64,000 nucleotides of DNA from contig CAKUOH010000006.1 in the NCBI GenBank assembly GCA_934668765.1, forward strand, positions 1 to 64,000, in the 5' to 3' direction. Source of the DNA: an uncultured Helicobacteraceae bacterium (GTDB lineage Bacteria > Campylobacterota > Campylobacteria > Campylobacterales > Helicobacteraceae). The stretch's first letter is position 1. Each line of letters opens with the position of its first letter. Of this stretch, positions 36,168-45,714 are shown in pieces. Both the position numbers and the translations under genes were made by a program. The notes under the pieces are model-generated. The model was not told the DNA's origin. It did not search any database and saw only the letters and a program-made list of their open reading frames with translations.

Positions 36168-36429
36168 GATGATAATTTGTATCCACTAAAACTGCACTTT
36201 GCTTGTTTTGGGTAATCATTTGGATTATTTTTGTATAAAACTACGACTTTATAGACGCCCAAGTCTTATCTTGCTTATTTTGCGCAAAAAAATAACCCAA
36301 AGCACTGCCACAACTACTTTGATTGCGATTCGTGGTGCAATCTAAAATAAATATTTTTATCATTCTAAGCAAAGCACAAAAGCAAAGAATCTAAAAAATC
36401 AAAAGCGAATTATTATAATTTCGTGCAAT

Positions 36430-37011
36430 TCAAAGCAAATCGATTTCCGCGCAAATCATCGCTAAAATTTCATCTTGTGGCTTATCGCAGGGGATTTTTA
36501 GGGTTTTTACGCCCAAAGATTCGGCGGTTTTTATGATTCGCTTCTGCACTTCCAAAAGATACTCTAATCCACGCGATTCGATATTGTCATTTTCTTTTTG
36601 TGCTAGGCGGGAGCGCAAAATCGCTTCATTTGTCTCTAAAATCACGGCTAAATCAGGCGTTTTTGAAACAGCGCGATTTACCTGCAAAGCCAAATCAAAA
36701 GATAGCGAATCGCAATACGCAACGCCAGAAATAAGGCTTCTATCGCTAATCACAAGTCGTCCCGCATTTAGATTTGGCGCAATGACGCACTCTGTGTGAT
36801 TTGCCCTATCGGCTAGAAATAGCATAGTTTGCGTGAGATTGCTAATATCGCCAGAGCTTCCGTGCAGGGCAAGGTTGCGAATCATTGTGCCAAAATCGCC
36901 ACCACTAGGCTCTTTGGTAAAAATAGCATTTTTATATCGCCCACGCAGTAGCGCGATTTGGGTGCTTTTGCCTGTGGTATCAATGCCCTCCAAAACAATA
37001 TATTTACCCAT
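36430..37011 (-). CDS. tmk: Thymidylate kinase
   Basis: Phosphorylates dTMP to dTDP. Start set at ATG 37011 (193 residues, [17 protein letters not shown]) and not the longer frame, because it then overlaps coaD by eight bases and fits the family. P-loop [18 protein letters not shown] and the LID region (RSRLAQKE) are present. In H. pylori it is also next to coaD (HP1474-HP1475). Confidence 0.94.
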   Translation of the reverse strand: MGKYIVLEGIDTTGKSTQIALLRGRYKNAIFTKEPSGGDFGTMIRNLALHGSSGDISNLTQTMLFLADRANHTECVIAPNLNAGRLVISDRSLISGVAYCDSLSFDLALQVNRAVSKTPDLAVILETNEAILRSRLAQKENDNIESRGLEYLLEVQKRIIKTAESLGVKTLKIPCDKPQDEILAMICAEIDLL

Positions 37012-37492
37012 TTTGCGCCCCCAAATGCGCGATAAAATCATTGACTTTTTGCGGGACTAAATGTGCGATTTTACCCCTGTGTCGCAGAATCGAGCGCACC
37101 ACGCTTGAGCTAATAAAGGCATTTTGCAAGGACGGCATTAGATAAATCGTCTCTAGGCTAGGATTTAGCGATGCGTTCGCATAGCCGATTTGCAGCTCAT
37201 ACTCAAAGTCGCTAACAGCACGAAGCCCACGAATCAAAATACTGCAATTTTTGGACTTTGCAAAATCAGCCAAGAGATTATCAAAGGATTCCACTGCGAC
37301 ATTTGGCATATTTGCGATTGCGAGTTCTATCATCTCTACGCGTTTTTCTACGCTAAAAAGTGGGCTTTTATCCGCAGAGTGCGCCACTGCCACGATGATA
37401 GTATCAAAAATCCGACTTGAACGCGTAATAACATCTAAATGTCCGTTTGTAATCGGGTCAAAAGTCCCCGGATAGATTGCGATTTTTTGCAT
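37004..37492 (-). CDS. coaD: Phosphopantetheine adenylyltransferase
   Basis: A 162-residue enzyme of CoA synthesis (4'-phosphopantetheine to dephospho-CoA). The nucleotidyltransferase motifs are [16 protein letters not shown] (with the T/HxGH-like element) and [31 protein letters not shown] is the substrate loop. Overlaps tmk by eight bases. Part of the conserved run coaD-ubiX-flgA-uvrD. Confidence 0.95.
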   Translation of the reverse strand: MQKIAIYPGTFDPITNGHLDVITRSSRIFDTIIVAVAHSADKSPLFSVEKRVEMIELAIANMPNVAVESFDNLLADFAKSKNCSILIRGLRAVSDFEYELQIGYANASLNPSLETIYLMPSLQNAFISSSVVRSILRHRGKIAHLVPQKVNDFIAHLGAQNG

Positions 37493-37546
37493 TTTGTGCC
37501 TTTTGCTATTGATATTTTCACAATTATAGCAAATTTTAGATTCAAA

Positions 37547-38290
37547 TCATTTGCTTTTATCTGCATTAGATTCGCTTGTATTTTCGCCCCAGCGTGGGAA
37601 AAGATTGTGCGCTACATTGATAGAATCAAGCCATTTTCCACACATAAAGTCCTCCATATCTGCGAGATTCTTGCTGTTTGCGTAATATGAGAGCATAGGC
37701 GGGGCGATGATTGCGCCCATATTTGTAAGATTTAGCATATTTTGGAGCATTATCGCATTTAGGGGCATTTCGCGCGGGGCTAAAAGCAGGGTTTTGCGCT
37801 CTTTTAGCGCGACAAGGGCGGCGCGAGTGATTAGCGTCTCACTAATGCCACAGGCGATTTTTGCAAGCGTATTCGCGCTACACGGGATTATGACCGTGGC
37901 ACTCACACCAAAAGAGCCAGATGAGATAGGCGAATCTAATGCGCTATCATCACAAAGTGTGATTTTTGCGCTAGATTTGCTTAAATCGCCCTGTAAATTA
38001 TACGAATCTTTGCGCGATTCATTTGAATCTGTCGCACTTTTTACGCACGAATCGCCACTAGATTCGCCCAAATCTAGCAGATTTTTTATGTGCGAATCGC
38101 TTAAAATATCGCTGATTTTTTCCTCATATTGCGCCACCATTTTTGCACCATTGCTAAAAACCACAAAGATTTCGCTATTCTCCGCAAACCTTGCCAAATG
38201 CCCTGCGAATCGAATGCCAAGCCTTATCCCACTTGCTCCCGTAATGCCTACTACGAATCTTTGCTTTTTTTTGCTATGAATTTCTTGCAT
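37547..38290 (-). CDS. ubiX: Flavin prenyltransferase UbiX with a ~65-residue insert
   Basis: Makes prenylated FMN for UbiD decarboxylases. Start set at ATG 38290, which has GGAG five bases upstream (247 residues). GITGASGIRLGIRFAGHL, IIPCSANTLAKIACG and APREMPLNAIMLQNM are intact. Between the flavodoxin-like beta-2 region and VIIPCSANT lies an insert of about 65 residues (LGESSGDSCVKSATDSNES..., rich in Ser, Asp, Lys) absent from ordinary ~190-residue UbiX. It is encoded by DNA packed with GATTC/GAATC (about 37,920-38,100). The insert is in frame, so the enzyme is probably functional. Confidence 0.92.
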   Translation of the reverse strand: MQEIHSKKKQRFVVGITGASGIRLGIRFAGHLARFAENSEIFVVFSNGAKMVAQYEEKISDILSDSHIKNLLDLGESSGDSCVKSATDSNESRKDSYNLQGDLSKSSAKITLCDDSALDSPISSGSFGVSATVIIPCSANTLAKIACGISETLITRAALVALKERKTLLLAPREMPLNAIMLQNMLNLTNMGAIIAPPMLSYYANSKNLADMEDFMCGKWLDSINVAHNLFPRWGENTSESNADKSK

Positions 38291-38328
38291 TTTTACTCCA
38301 AAAAAATTTGCCTTAAAATCGCTCAAAT

Positions 38329-38475
38329 CTATCGCTTATCTAAAATCACTATCTTGTGCCAAATCACAGCCCTTTTTTCGCTATCAAGCATTTTTTCTTT
38401 ATCATCGCTTAGACTTGCATTAAACAGCATACCTCCTAGCTCAAAGCAATTCTTTGCATTTTTATTCTCTATCAT
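38329..38475 (-). CDS. Possible 48-residue protein between flgA and ubiX
   Basis: ATG 38475 to TAG 38329 on the minus strand gives a charged peptide (MIENKNAKNCFELGGMLFN..., ending AVIWHKIVILDKR) with protein-like composition and no low-complexity run. It is co-directional with and just before ubiX. No strong ribosome site (TTGAAATAAAATG), and I recognise no family, so it may be spurious. Confidence 0.3.
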   Translation of the reverse strand: MIENKNAKNCFELGGMLFNASLSDDKEKMLDSEKRAVIWHKIVILDKR

Positions 38476-38549
38476 TTTATTTCAAGTAAATTGTAGCGTA
38501 AAATCATTTAGATTTGTGCGTGAATTGCCATTAAATTCGTGGGTAATTT

Positions 38550-38638
38550 GTGGATTGCTTCGGTAAATTTGCGATTTACCTCTCAATGACAAAAGGCAGC
38601 GATTGCTTCGATTCGCGTTGCGAATCTCGCAATGACTG
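38550..38638. repeat. Dispersed repeat copy downstream of flgA
   Basis: GTGGATTGCTTCGGTAAATTTGCGATTTACCTCTCAATGAC followed by GATTGCTTCGATTCGCGTTGCGAATCTCGCAATGAC: two tandem units of the dispersed palindromic repeat, each with a self-complementary centre. Confidence 0.7.
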
Positions 38639-38678
38639 ATTTTTTATTTTTGCGCAATTCACGCCTAAAATTTAAAAT

Positions 38679-39455
38679 CTACTCCCCAATCTTCGCGCTT
38701 TTTGAATCTAAAATGATGACATTTAGTTCTCTATTGCTTTGCGTATTCTCCGCTCGGATAGTTTGCCCTTTTGCGCCATCTTGCATTGCTTTGACGCTAA
38801 AAGTTATGTTAATGTCGCTATTTTTATACGCCACGCTCAAAATATCGCCCTTGCGCACGATGATTTTGGGCGTGATTTTAGACGCCACGATACTTGCACC
38901 ACTTGCAATAAAGCTCTTTGCTTCATATTGCCCCAAAATCTCCGCGCTGACAGGCATAGTGAGATTTTTAGTGATAGGAATCTGCGTGATTGTAGTGTTA
39001 TTTTTGTCAATCACTTCGCCACTTTTGATGCTCCCTACCGCGCTCAAACTATCGATAATAGCGTTTATTTGAAAGTTGAAAAACACGCGCTTCTTGCGCT
39101 CATTATGGCGGATATGCACTTCAAAATTTCCACTGTCCTTTCGCAAATCCCTATCATCAAAAATGATTTTCTCCAAAGTATATTTCGCCAAATTGCGCTC
39201 AATCACAGGGGCGATTTCAAGGTTGCTAATGGCAATATTGTAGTTTTTATAATAATCCAAAAATCGCTTCTCTACCGCACTTTTTATAGCATTGATAAGG
39301 GCTGGATTTTGCGCATCGTTTGTGTTTAAATCGCTTGAATCTGCGCTTTGATTCGCATTTTGATTCGCATTTGAATCGCTTTGATTTACGCCTAAATCTT
39401 CCGCGCCAAAAGCCACGCAAATCGCCACAAAAACCAACAATATAATTTTTTTCAT
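38679..39455 (-). CDS. flgA: Flagellar P-ring assembly protein FlgA
   Basis: Periplasmic chaperone for the FlgI P-ring. ATG 39455 starts a Sec signal (KKIILLVFVAICVAFGA). Then comes an Asn/Ser/Asp-rich linker (about residues 22-50, QSDSNANQNANQSADSS) and the SAF/FlgA C-terminal domain (VIDKNNTTITQIPITKNL..., ILSVAYKNSDINITFSVKAMQDGAKGQTIRAEN). The linker is coded by GATTC-type repeats. It overlaps the uvrD end; the order ubiX-flgA-uvrD is as in H. pylori HP1476-HP1478. Confidence 0.87.
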   Translation of the reverse strand: MKKIILLVFVAICVAFGAEDLGVNQSDSNANQNANQSADSSDLNTNDAQNPALINAIKSAVEKRFLDYYKNYNIAISNLEIAPVIERNLAKYTLEKIIFDDRDLRKDSGNFEVHIRHNERKKRVFFNFQINAIIDSLSAVGSIKSGEVIDKNNTTITQIPITKNLTMPVSAEILGQYEAKSFIASGASIVASKITPKIIVRKGDILSVAYKNSDINITFSVKAMQDGAKGQTIRAENTQSNRELNVIILDSKSAKIGE

Positions 39456-39457
39456 AA

Positions 39458-41503
39458 TCACGCCTTTACCACAAAATTTGACAAAATCTCGCGCGTAATG
39501 CCACCAAAATTGATTTTTAGCTTTGCATTCACACCGCTTTCGCTTACAGCCTCTATGCGCCCTGTGCCAAAGATTTTATGCACTACCAAATCATTTTTCT
39601 TAAATCCCGCGCTTTGTTTGTCAAACTTCACGCTACCTTGCACTAGCCCACATTCGCGCAAAAAACGAGATTTTTCTAATTGTGTCCTTTTGCCCTTGTA
39701 AAAGCGCGATTTTACGCAGGATACCACTAGTTCGCTTTTTGCCCTTGTAATCGCCACATAGCCAAGTCTGCGCTCTTCCTCAATGTCCGTGCTATCACTA
39801 ATAATAGGGAAAAATCCTTCCTCTAAACCTATCACAAATAAATGCTCAAATTCTAATCCCTTGCTAGAATGCACACTCATACAAAAAATGCAATTTTGTG
39901 CGTCCTCATCGCTATCGCTGCTTAATGAAATATCATTCAAAAAATCTTCCAAACTTGCCTCTGGATTTTGCACGACAAAATCGCGGAAACTCCCATAAAG
40001 CTCGTCAATATTTGCCTCTCTATCAATCTCATCTTGGCTTTTATCAAATGAATCCAAAATATTTATTCTATCCTTAAACAAATCCAAAAAGCCCATTGTC
40101 GAATCTGCTAATTTCTCACGCAACGAATCTAATAGCGAAAAAATCCCGCAAATCGCATCGATGTGCTTTTGTGGCAGTGGGATTTCGCTTTTTAGATTTG
40201 CCACTGCCTCAAAAATCGAAATGCCCTTACTTTTGGCAAAAGATTCTAATTTATCTTGCGAAACCTTGCCGATTCCGCGCTTGGGGCGGTTTATGATTCG
40301 AAGCAGCGAAAAATCATCATTTGGATTTATAACAAGGCGAAAATAACTCAAAATATCCTTAATCTCGGCGCGTTCATAAAAGCGCGTAGTGCCGATGAGT
40401 TTGTAGGGAATATTTGCCTTATTTAGCCCATCCTCAATACTTCTACTTAAAGCGTTTAGGCGAAATAAAATGGCGATTTCATTTGGATTCACACCTGAAT
40501 CTAGTAGCTTTTTTACGCGCTCGGCAATCTGTGCTGATTCGATTCGCTCATCAATGCTTTCAAGCAACGCGACTTCCTTGCCACTGCCCTTTGTGCTTTG
40601 CAATTCCTTGCCTAATCGCTTCGTATTAAAGGCGATTAGGCGATTTGCAACCTCCAAAATCTCACTCGTAGAGCGATAATTTTTTTCTAATCGAATGATT
40701 TTTGCGCCCTTAAAATTATCCTTAAAATCCAAAATATTTTGGATTTTCGCGCCTCTCCACCCATAAATGCTTTGGTCATCATCGCCCACCACGCAGATAT
40801 TATTATGCGTGGTGCAGAGTTTTTTTAGCAATTTATATTGCAATTCATTCGTATCTTGGTATTCATCAACCATAATGTAATTGTATTTTTGGCTGATTTC
40901 ATCGCAAAGCGCGGGATTCTTATCTAAAATTTCGTAAGTTAAAAGCAGTAAATCATCAAAATCCACCATATTTTTTTCAAGCAATAGCCCGTTGTATGCG
41001 CCATAAATCTTTGCGATTTCTTTATAAGTGCTATCTTTTGCCTGATTTGCCACTTCGGCGGGGCTTAAAAGCAGATTTTTATAGCGCGAAATTTCCGCAC
41101 CCAAAAGGCTTAAAGAGACATTTGATTTAAATGTGCGCAAGATTCGCTTCCTATCGTCATTATCAAGCAAAATAAAATTTGCCTTGCGATTTAGCAAATG
41201 AATGTGTAGCTTTAAAAACAAAAGCCCAAATTTATGAAAAGTGCAAAGCAAAGGCGGCGCAGAGTCGGTTCGCGTGATTAGATTTAGCGCACGGGTGCGC
41301 ATTTCCATTGCTGCTTTGTTTGTGAAAGTTAGCGTCAAAGTGCTACTTGATGGGATTCCTACTTCATCAATCAAATACGCTAGGCGCGTGGTAAGCGTTT
41401 TTGTTTTCCCGCTCCCAGCACCTGCCAAAATAAGCAACGCGCCATCGATTTGCTTGACGGCTTCGCATTGTTCGGGATTTAGTCCGCTTAAAATATCGCT
41501 CAT
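39458..41503 (-). CDS. uvrD: ATP-dependent DNA helicase UvrD/PcrA/Rep family
   Basis: A 681-residue superfamily 1A 3'-5' helicase for repair. Motif I is LAGAGSGKTKTLTTRLA, II is DEYQDTNELQ, III is GDDDQSIYGWRGA, IV is LEKNYRSTSEIL, V is VHSSKGLEFEHLFVIGLEEGFFP and VI is LGYVAITRAK. The C-terminal Tudor-like tail (FKKNDLVVHKIFGTGRIEAV) binds RNA polymerase in PcrA/UvrD. Overlaps the TPR gene by four bases. Confidence 0.95.
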   Translation of the reverse strand: MSDILSGLNPEQCEAVKQIDGALLILAGAGSGKTKTLTTRLAYLIDEVGIPSSSTLTLTFTNKAAMEMRTRALNLITRTDSAPPLLCTFHKFGLLFLKLHIHLLNRKANFILLDNDDRKRILRTFKSNVSLSLLGAEISRYKNLLLSPAEVANQAKDSTYKEIAKIYGAYNGLLLEKNMVDFDDLLLLTYEILDKNPALCDEISQKYNYIMVDEYQDTNELQYKLLKKLCTTHNNICVVGDDDQSIYGWRGAKIQNILDFKDNFKGAKIIRLEKNYRSTSEILEVANRLIAFNTKRLGKELQSTKGSGKEVALLESIDERIESAQIAERVKKLLDSGVNPNEIAILFRLNALSRSIEDGLNKANIPYKLIGTTRFYERAEIKDILSYFRLVINPNDDFSLLRIINRPKRGIGKVSQDKLESFAKSKGISIFEAVANLKSEIPLPQKHIDAICGIFSLLDSLREKLADSTMGFLDLFKDRINILDSFDKSQDEIDREANIDELYGSFRDFVVQNPEASLEDFLNDISLSSDSDEDAQNCIFCMSVHSSKGLEFEHLFVIGLEEGFFPIISDSTDIEEERRLGYVAITRAKSELVVSCVKSRFYKGKRTQLEKSRFLRECGLVQGSVKFDKQSAGFKKNDLVVHKIFGTGRIEAVSESGVNAKLKINFGGITREILSNFVVKA

Positions 41504-44202
41504 TTTTGTGTGCCTTTGGTGCGATTGTCTTTTAGCGATAAATCCGCAGGATTTGCTTGATTTACATTTGAATCTAGTGGATTCATACTTGAATTAGCCC
41601 GATTTTTGCGCGTTCCGCCATTTAGATTCATTGGATTTGGCGCATTTCGTGCAGTGGCATTGTTTTTTGCCAAAATTTCGCTCGTATCAATCTCAAAGTC
41701 AAAAAAGTCCGACTTAAACCCCGCCTTGTTGATTGCACCAAATTGCATTGATGCCAAGTTCAAATTTCCCATCGCTTGATGAAGCAATCCTAGCGCGAAT
41801 CTTGCTTCAAAATTCGTGCCACTATCCATTCGTGAGAGCTGAATCAAAGCTACCGCATTATCATAATTTCCCGCGCCAATCGCTGCCACCGTGGCGTAAA
41901 AATAAATCTCTGAGCTTTGCACTTTATACGCGTCAATTAGCTCATTATAGTAGGCAAATGCGCGTTCAAAGTCTAGCAAATAAATCGCATTAAGTGCTAG
42001 TGCTTGTAAAATCCCGCTCACATCGCCTTGTGAGTTTAGCAATCTATCATTTAAAATCTCATCGACATAGCTATTTGCACCCACCAAAAACGCCATATAA
42101 ATATAAATCTGCCTTGCAAGGCTAGGTCCCGTATAAACCAACTCCAAATTTTTCAAATCATTTTTAAAAAAATCAAAGAGATTTAGCGAAAATGTCTTGA
42201 TATTTTCATTATAATGGCTTGAAATTCGCGCCAAAATCATCGCTACAATGTCATTATTTGACGCTGCGACAAGCTCATTAAACGCGCTTGTGATGATACT
42301 CTTATCCCTTGTGCCAAGTGCATAAAGCGCATTTAGCGCAAACATTAAAGGTGTGGCTTGAGTATTACTAGGATTTTGTGGGGAGATTTGCATTTTTAGC
42401 GGTGCATTTGGTTTTCCTAAATCTTGCGTGGATTCCTTATGAAACCACTGCATATCATCAGTGAGATTCCCATTTGCAAAGCCAAGCAGTGAGCGATAAA
42501 AGCCTTCTTGCACTTCGCTTTCAAATGTGAGCTCTTCAAAACTTGTGGTAATGTCATTTAGGATTCGACTGCCATCTTTTTGCGTGAGTTGAGCGCACAT
42601 TAGCGCGAAAATCCCGCTTAACATATCATTTGAATCCAAATGATATGAGCGCAAAAAATGTCGCCTTGCGTTTTCAAAGTCATTTAACTGCGCATAAATT
42701 AACCCTAAATTATACTGCAAAACCTGATGATTTGGGTATTTTTTTGCCGCATCTTGCATAATTTTTAGGGCTTCGTTAATGTTATAGCGCAAAATCTCTT
42801 TTAAACCCTGCGTGATATTTTGATTGATTCGCGAGAGTAGGACGCCCTGTGCTAGGCTTGAATCGGCTTCTTCGATATTATTCATTCGCAAATGCAATCC
42901 GCCGTCATTTATTAGCGAAATGGCATTTTTGGCGTCAAATACGCGAAAAGGCGCGAAATAAAAGATGATTTTATAATGCCAAAGATTCGTCATCTGCGAA
43001 TTATCACTGCGATTCCAAAAACTTTTTTGCGCAATATTTATGTCAAATAGCGAATCTTTTAGTTTGATTTTTATAGGATAATATTTTGCCAAATCTTTTG
43101 CTTCGTAATTTTTCATTAGCGCGTTATAAATCTCCGCACTTTGCGTGAAATGCGACCGTTTTAGCTCCACAAGCGCAAGTGCCATATTTGTCTGTATTAA
43201 GTCTGTGGGCGATAAATCAACATCGCGAATATAATTGCTAATGTATTCATAAGCCAAGTCAAACTCGCCCATTCGCGCATAGATTAGCCCGATTGTAAAG
43301 CGATTATCCATATCTGTAATATCTAGCAGTTTTTTTATGGCACTATATTCGTCATTAAAATTTAGATAGATTTTGGACGCTAAAAGCGCGGATTGTGTAG
43401 AATACGCATCGGAGCTAGGGTTATTTAGCGAAGAGAGAGAGTTAAAATAATTTGCGCTATAAAAATTTGCAAGGCTATAAATATAACTATAAAGTGGCTT
43501 ACCACTCCACTCAATCATCGTGCCTTTGGCAAGATTCACATAATAATCATATTTTGCAAAGTCATTTAGCTGATAGGAAATCTGTGCGGCATTTATCGCG
43601 GCAGCTGCGATATTTTCGCCACTTTTGATTGTGCCATCAAAGGCATTTAGCGCGTCTTTTAGATTGCGCTCTTTCATCTTTGCCACGCCTAAATTAAAAC
43701 TAGCAAAGCTCTGCGAAAAAATCGAAATATTATTATAGACATCTAACGCCTCTGTGATATGTCCGCTACTATAAAGCAAAGCGGCTTTTTGGATAAGGCG
43801 TTGGAGTTCGTTGCCCTGCAACTTTGGCATTTTTGTGCCTTCACGCACTGCCCTTTGCTCAACTTGCGGTTGCGGAGTATAAATTGGCGTTAAAGGCTCT
43901 TCTTTGTTTAAAGCACTAATTAGCACGATGATTAGGATTAGCAAAAGCACGGCAATAGCGATTGAAGCATATAAAATTATTTTGTTTTTAAATAATTCTT
44001 TGATTTTGGCAATAAGCGGGGCGATTTTACCAAAAAATCCGCTTACAGCACCGCCCACGCTAGAAAATCGCTCTTTAAGCGAATCTAAATTTTTAAGCGA
44101 ATCTTTGAATCTGTCTTTTAGATTTGCACTTGAATCCGTGCCATTTTGCGCCTCATCTAAATGAATGACATTTTTTTCATCTTGTGCGTTTTGCTCGGGC
44201 AT
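41500..44202 (-). CDS. TPR-repeat membrane protein (HP1479-like)
   Basis: A 900-residue protein occupying the place of H. pylori HP1479 between uvrD and serS. An N-terminal cytoplasmic segment (to about residue 75) precedes one transmembrane helix (ILYASIAIAVLLLILIIVLISAL); the remainder is a TPR-like solenoid (LYSSGHITEALDVYNNISIFSQSFASFNLGVAKM, YNLGLIYAQLNDFENARRHFLRSYHLD, and others). The C-terminus is Asn/Ser/Arg-rich. Such a single-pass TPR array suggests a scaffold facing the periplasm. The biochemical role is unknown; conservation of the neighbourhood is the main clue. Confidence 0.75.
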   Translation of the reverse strand: MPEQNAQDEKNVIHLDEAQNGTDSSANLKDRFKDSLKNLDSLKERFSSVGGAVSGFFGKIAPLIAKIKELFKNKIILYASIAIAVLLLILIIVLISALNKEEPLTPIYTPQPQVEQRAVREGTKMPKLQGNELQRLIQKAALLYSSGHITEALDVYNNISIFSQSFASFNLGVAKMKERNLKDALNAFDGTIKSGENIAAAAINAAQISYQLNDFAKYDYYVNLAKGTMIEWSGKPLYSYIYSLANFYSANYFNSLSSLNNPSSDAYSTQSALLASKIYLNFNDEYSAIKKLLDITDMDNRFTIGLIYARMGEFDLAYEYISNYIRDVDLSPTDLIQTNMALALVELKRSHFTQSAEIYNALMKNYEAKDLAKYYPIKIKLKDSLFDINIAQKSFWNRSDNSQMTNLWHYKIIFYFAPFRVFDAKNAISLINDGGLHLRMNNIEEADSSLAQGVLLSRINQNITQGLKEILRYNINEALKIMQDAAKKYPNHQVLQYNLGLIYAQLNDFENARRHFLRSYHLDSNDMLSGIFALMCAQLTQKDGSRILNDITTSFEELTFESEVQEGFYRSLLGFANGNLTDDMQWFHKESTQDLGKPNAPLKMQISPQNPSNTQATPLMFALNALYALGTRDKSIITSAFNELVAASNNDIVAMILARISSHYNENIKTFSLNLFDFFKNDLKNLELVYTGPSLARQIYIYMAFLVGANSYVDEILNDRLLNSQGDVSGILQALALNAIYLLDFERAFAYYNELIDAYKVQSSEIYFYATVAAIGAGNYDNAVALIQLSRMDSGTNFEARFALGLLHQAMGNLNLASMQFGAINKAGFKSDFFDFEIDTSEILAKNNATARNAPNPMNLNGGTRKNRANSSMNPLDSNVNQANPADLSLKDNRTKGTQK

Positions 44203-44225
44203 TTTGCGTGAATCCTTTGATTACA

Positions 44226-45659
44226 TTATTGCAAATATTTTTTTAGCGCATTTGGTATATCAATGCTTCCATCTTTTTGCTGATAATTTTCCATAATCGC
44301 TACCAAAGTCCGCCCCACCGCCAAAGATGAGCCATTTAGCGTGTGTGCTAAAATATTTTTTTTGCCATCTTTATAGCGAATCTTTCCGCGCCTGCTTTGA
44401 AAATCGCGTGTATTGCTTACAGAGCTAATCTCGCGGTAGCAGTTTTGATAAGGCAACCACACTTCAATATCCACCGTATTACTCGCACTAAAACCCAAAT
44501 CGCCACTGCAAAGCTGAATCATTCTATGTGGCAACTCTAATTTTTGCAAAATGCCACTCGCCACTTCTACCATAAAATCCTGCATTTTATCGCTTTGCTT
44601 TTGCGTAGTAATCGCTACTAGCTCGACTTTGTCAAATTGATGTTGGCGAATCATTCCCCGCGTATCGCGCCCTGCACTTCCTGCCTCTTTGCGAAAGCAA
44701 GGCGTATAGGCGCAGAGTTTGAGCGGTAGAGTTTCAAGCGGGATAATGCAGTCTCTATACATATTTGTAAGCGTAATTTCTGCTGTTGAAATCAAATAAA
44801 GTTCGTGTTTTTTTTGTTTTTCTGCTAAATCTACCGAATCTGCACTAATATCCGCAGTATCGCCTAAAACAACGGAAGTGATTGCGGTGGGATTTTCGTA
44901 GTTTTTGGCAGATTTTGAGCGTGAGACTAGACTTGGAGTCTGCGAATGCTCGAAATCTGCCAAATCTGCGGAAGGCGCACCCAAGACCGAATTGTCGGCT
45001 ATTTTAAACATATCGTATTCAAATTTTGGTAATTGTCCCGTAGTCAGCAACGAATCCCGATTCACAATCACAGGCGTAGAAATTTCCTCAAAGCCAAAAC
45101 TAGCATTATGCTCCAACATAAAATTTATAAGCGCACGATTTAGCTTTGCCGCGCCACCGCGAAGCAGTGAAAAGCGTGATTTGGCGAGTTTCACACCCAC
45201 TTCAAAATCAATCCATTTATTTTGCTCCCCAAGCTCATAATGTGCCTTTGGCGCGAAGTCAAATGCCTTTGGAGTGCCGATTTTTTTAATCTCTACATTT
45301 TCATTTTCATCTGCGCCGATGGGAGTTTTGCTATCAGGGATATTTGGGATTTCTAGCAAAATCTCATTTGTAGCGCACTCAATCTCTCTAAACTCCGCCT
45401 CTGCCTTTGCAATATCGCTTTTTAGATTCGCTAACTCTCTTTGCAGATTTGCAGTGTCCGCGTTGGCTTTTTTTGCCTCAAAAAAGTCCTTTGACTTTGC
45501 ATTTTGCTCTGCTCTAAGCGATTCTAAACTTTTAAGCAAATCCCTATATTTGCCTATTTTCTCACGCAATAAATCTAACTTTTTTGATTCGACATTTTTT
45601 GCACTTAAACGCTGTTTCACGCACTCAAATTCATTTAGCAGAAGTTTTATGTCAATCAT
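44226..45659 (-). CDS. serS: Seryl-tRNA synthetase with an inserted segment
   Basis: Class II synthetase for Ser and Sec. ATG 45659 (AGAGG upstream, 477 residues) starts [16 protein letters not shown], and the N-terminal coiled coil follows. Motif 2 [22 protein letters not shown] and motif 3 [17 protein letters not shown] are normal. Between [16 protein letters not shown] and [11 protein letters not shown], where family members join with few residues, lies an insert of about 60 residues ([21 protein letters not shown]...). Part of it is coded by a 61-bp imperfect palindrome (44904-44964). It should lie in an active-site-side loop and is presumably tolerated, as the gene is essential. Confidence 0.94.
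   Translation of the reverse strand: MIDIKLLLNEFECVKQRLSAKNVESKKLDLLREKIGKYRDLLKSLESLRAEQNAKSKDFFEAKKANADTANLQRELANLKSDIAKAEAEFREIECATNEILLEIPNIPDSKTPIGADENENVEIKKIGTPKAFDFAPKAHYELGEQNKWIDFEVGVKLAKSRFSLLRGGAAKLNRALINFMLEHNASFGFEEISTPVIVNRDSLLTTGQLPKFEYDMFKIADNSVLGAPSADLADFEHSQTPSLVSRSKSAKNYENPTAITSVVLGDTADISADSVDLAEKQKKHELYLISTAEITLTNMYRDCIIPLETLPLKLCAYTPCFRKEAGSAGRDTRGMIRQHQFDKVELVAITTQKQSDKMQDFMVEVASGILQKLELPHRMIQLCSGDLGFSASNTVDIEVWLPYQNCYREISSVSNTRDFQSRRGKIRYKDGKKNILAHTLNGSSLAVGRTLVAIMENYQQKDGSIDIPNALKKYLQ
44904..44964. repeat. Palindromic element inserted in frame in serS
   Basis: Arms TTTGGCAGATTTTGAGC (44904-44920) and GCTCGAAATCTGCCAAA (44948-44964) pair over 17 bp with one G-T mismatch. 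The 27-base loop holds a second small stem AGACT/AGTCT. It lies wholly inside the ~60-residue insert of SerRS, like the palindromic elements known to enter Rickettsia genes in frame. Confidence 0.65.
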
Positions 45660-45714
45660 TCGCACCTCTAAAATTTTACAAATTTGCAATTATACTTTAA
45701 ATCTACTAAATTCT

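Noticed and set aside
38129..38566. A 145-residue plus-strand frame over the ubiX start and the gap beyond
   Set aside because: Mostly antisense to ubiX, with biased Leu/Ser/Phe composition typical of shadow frames.
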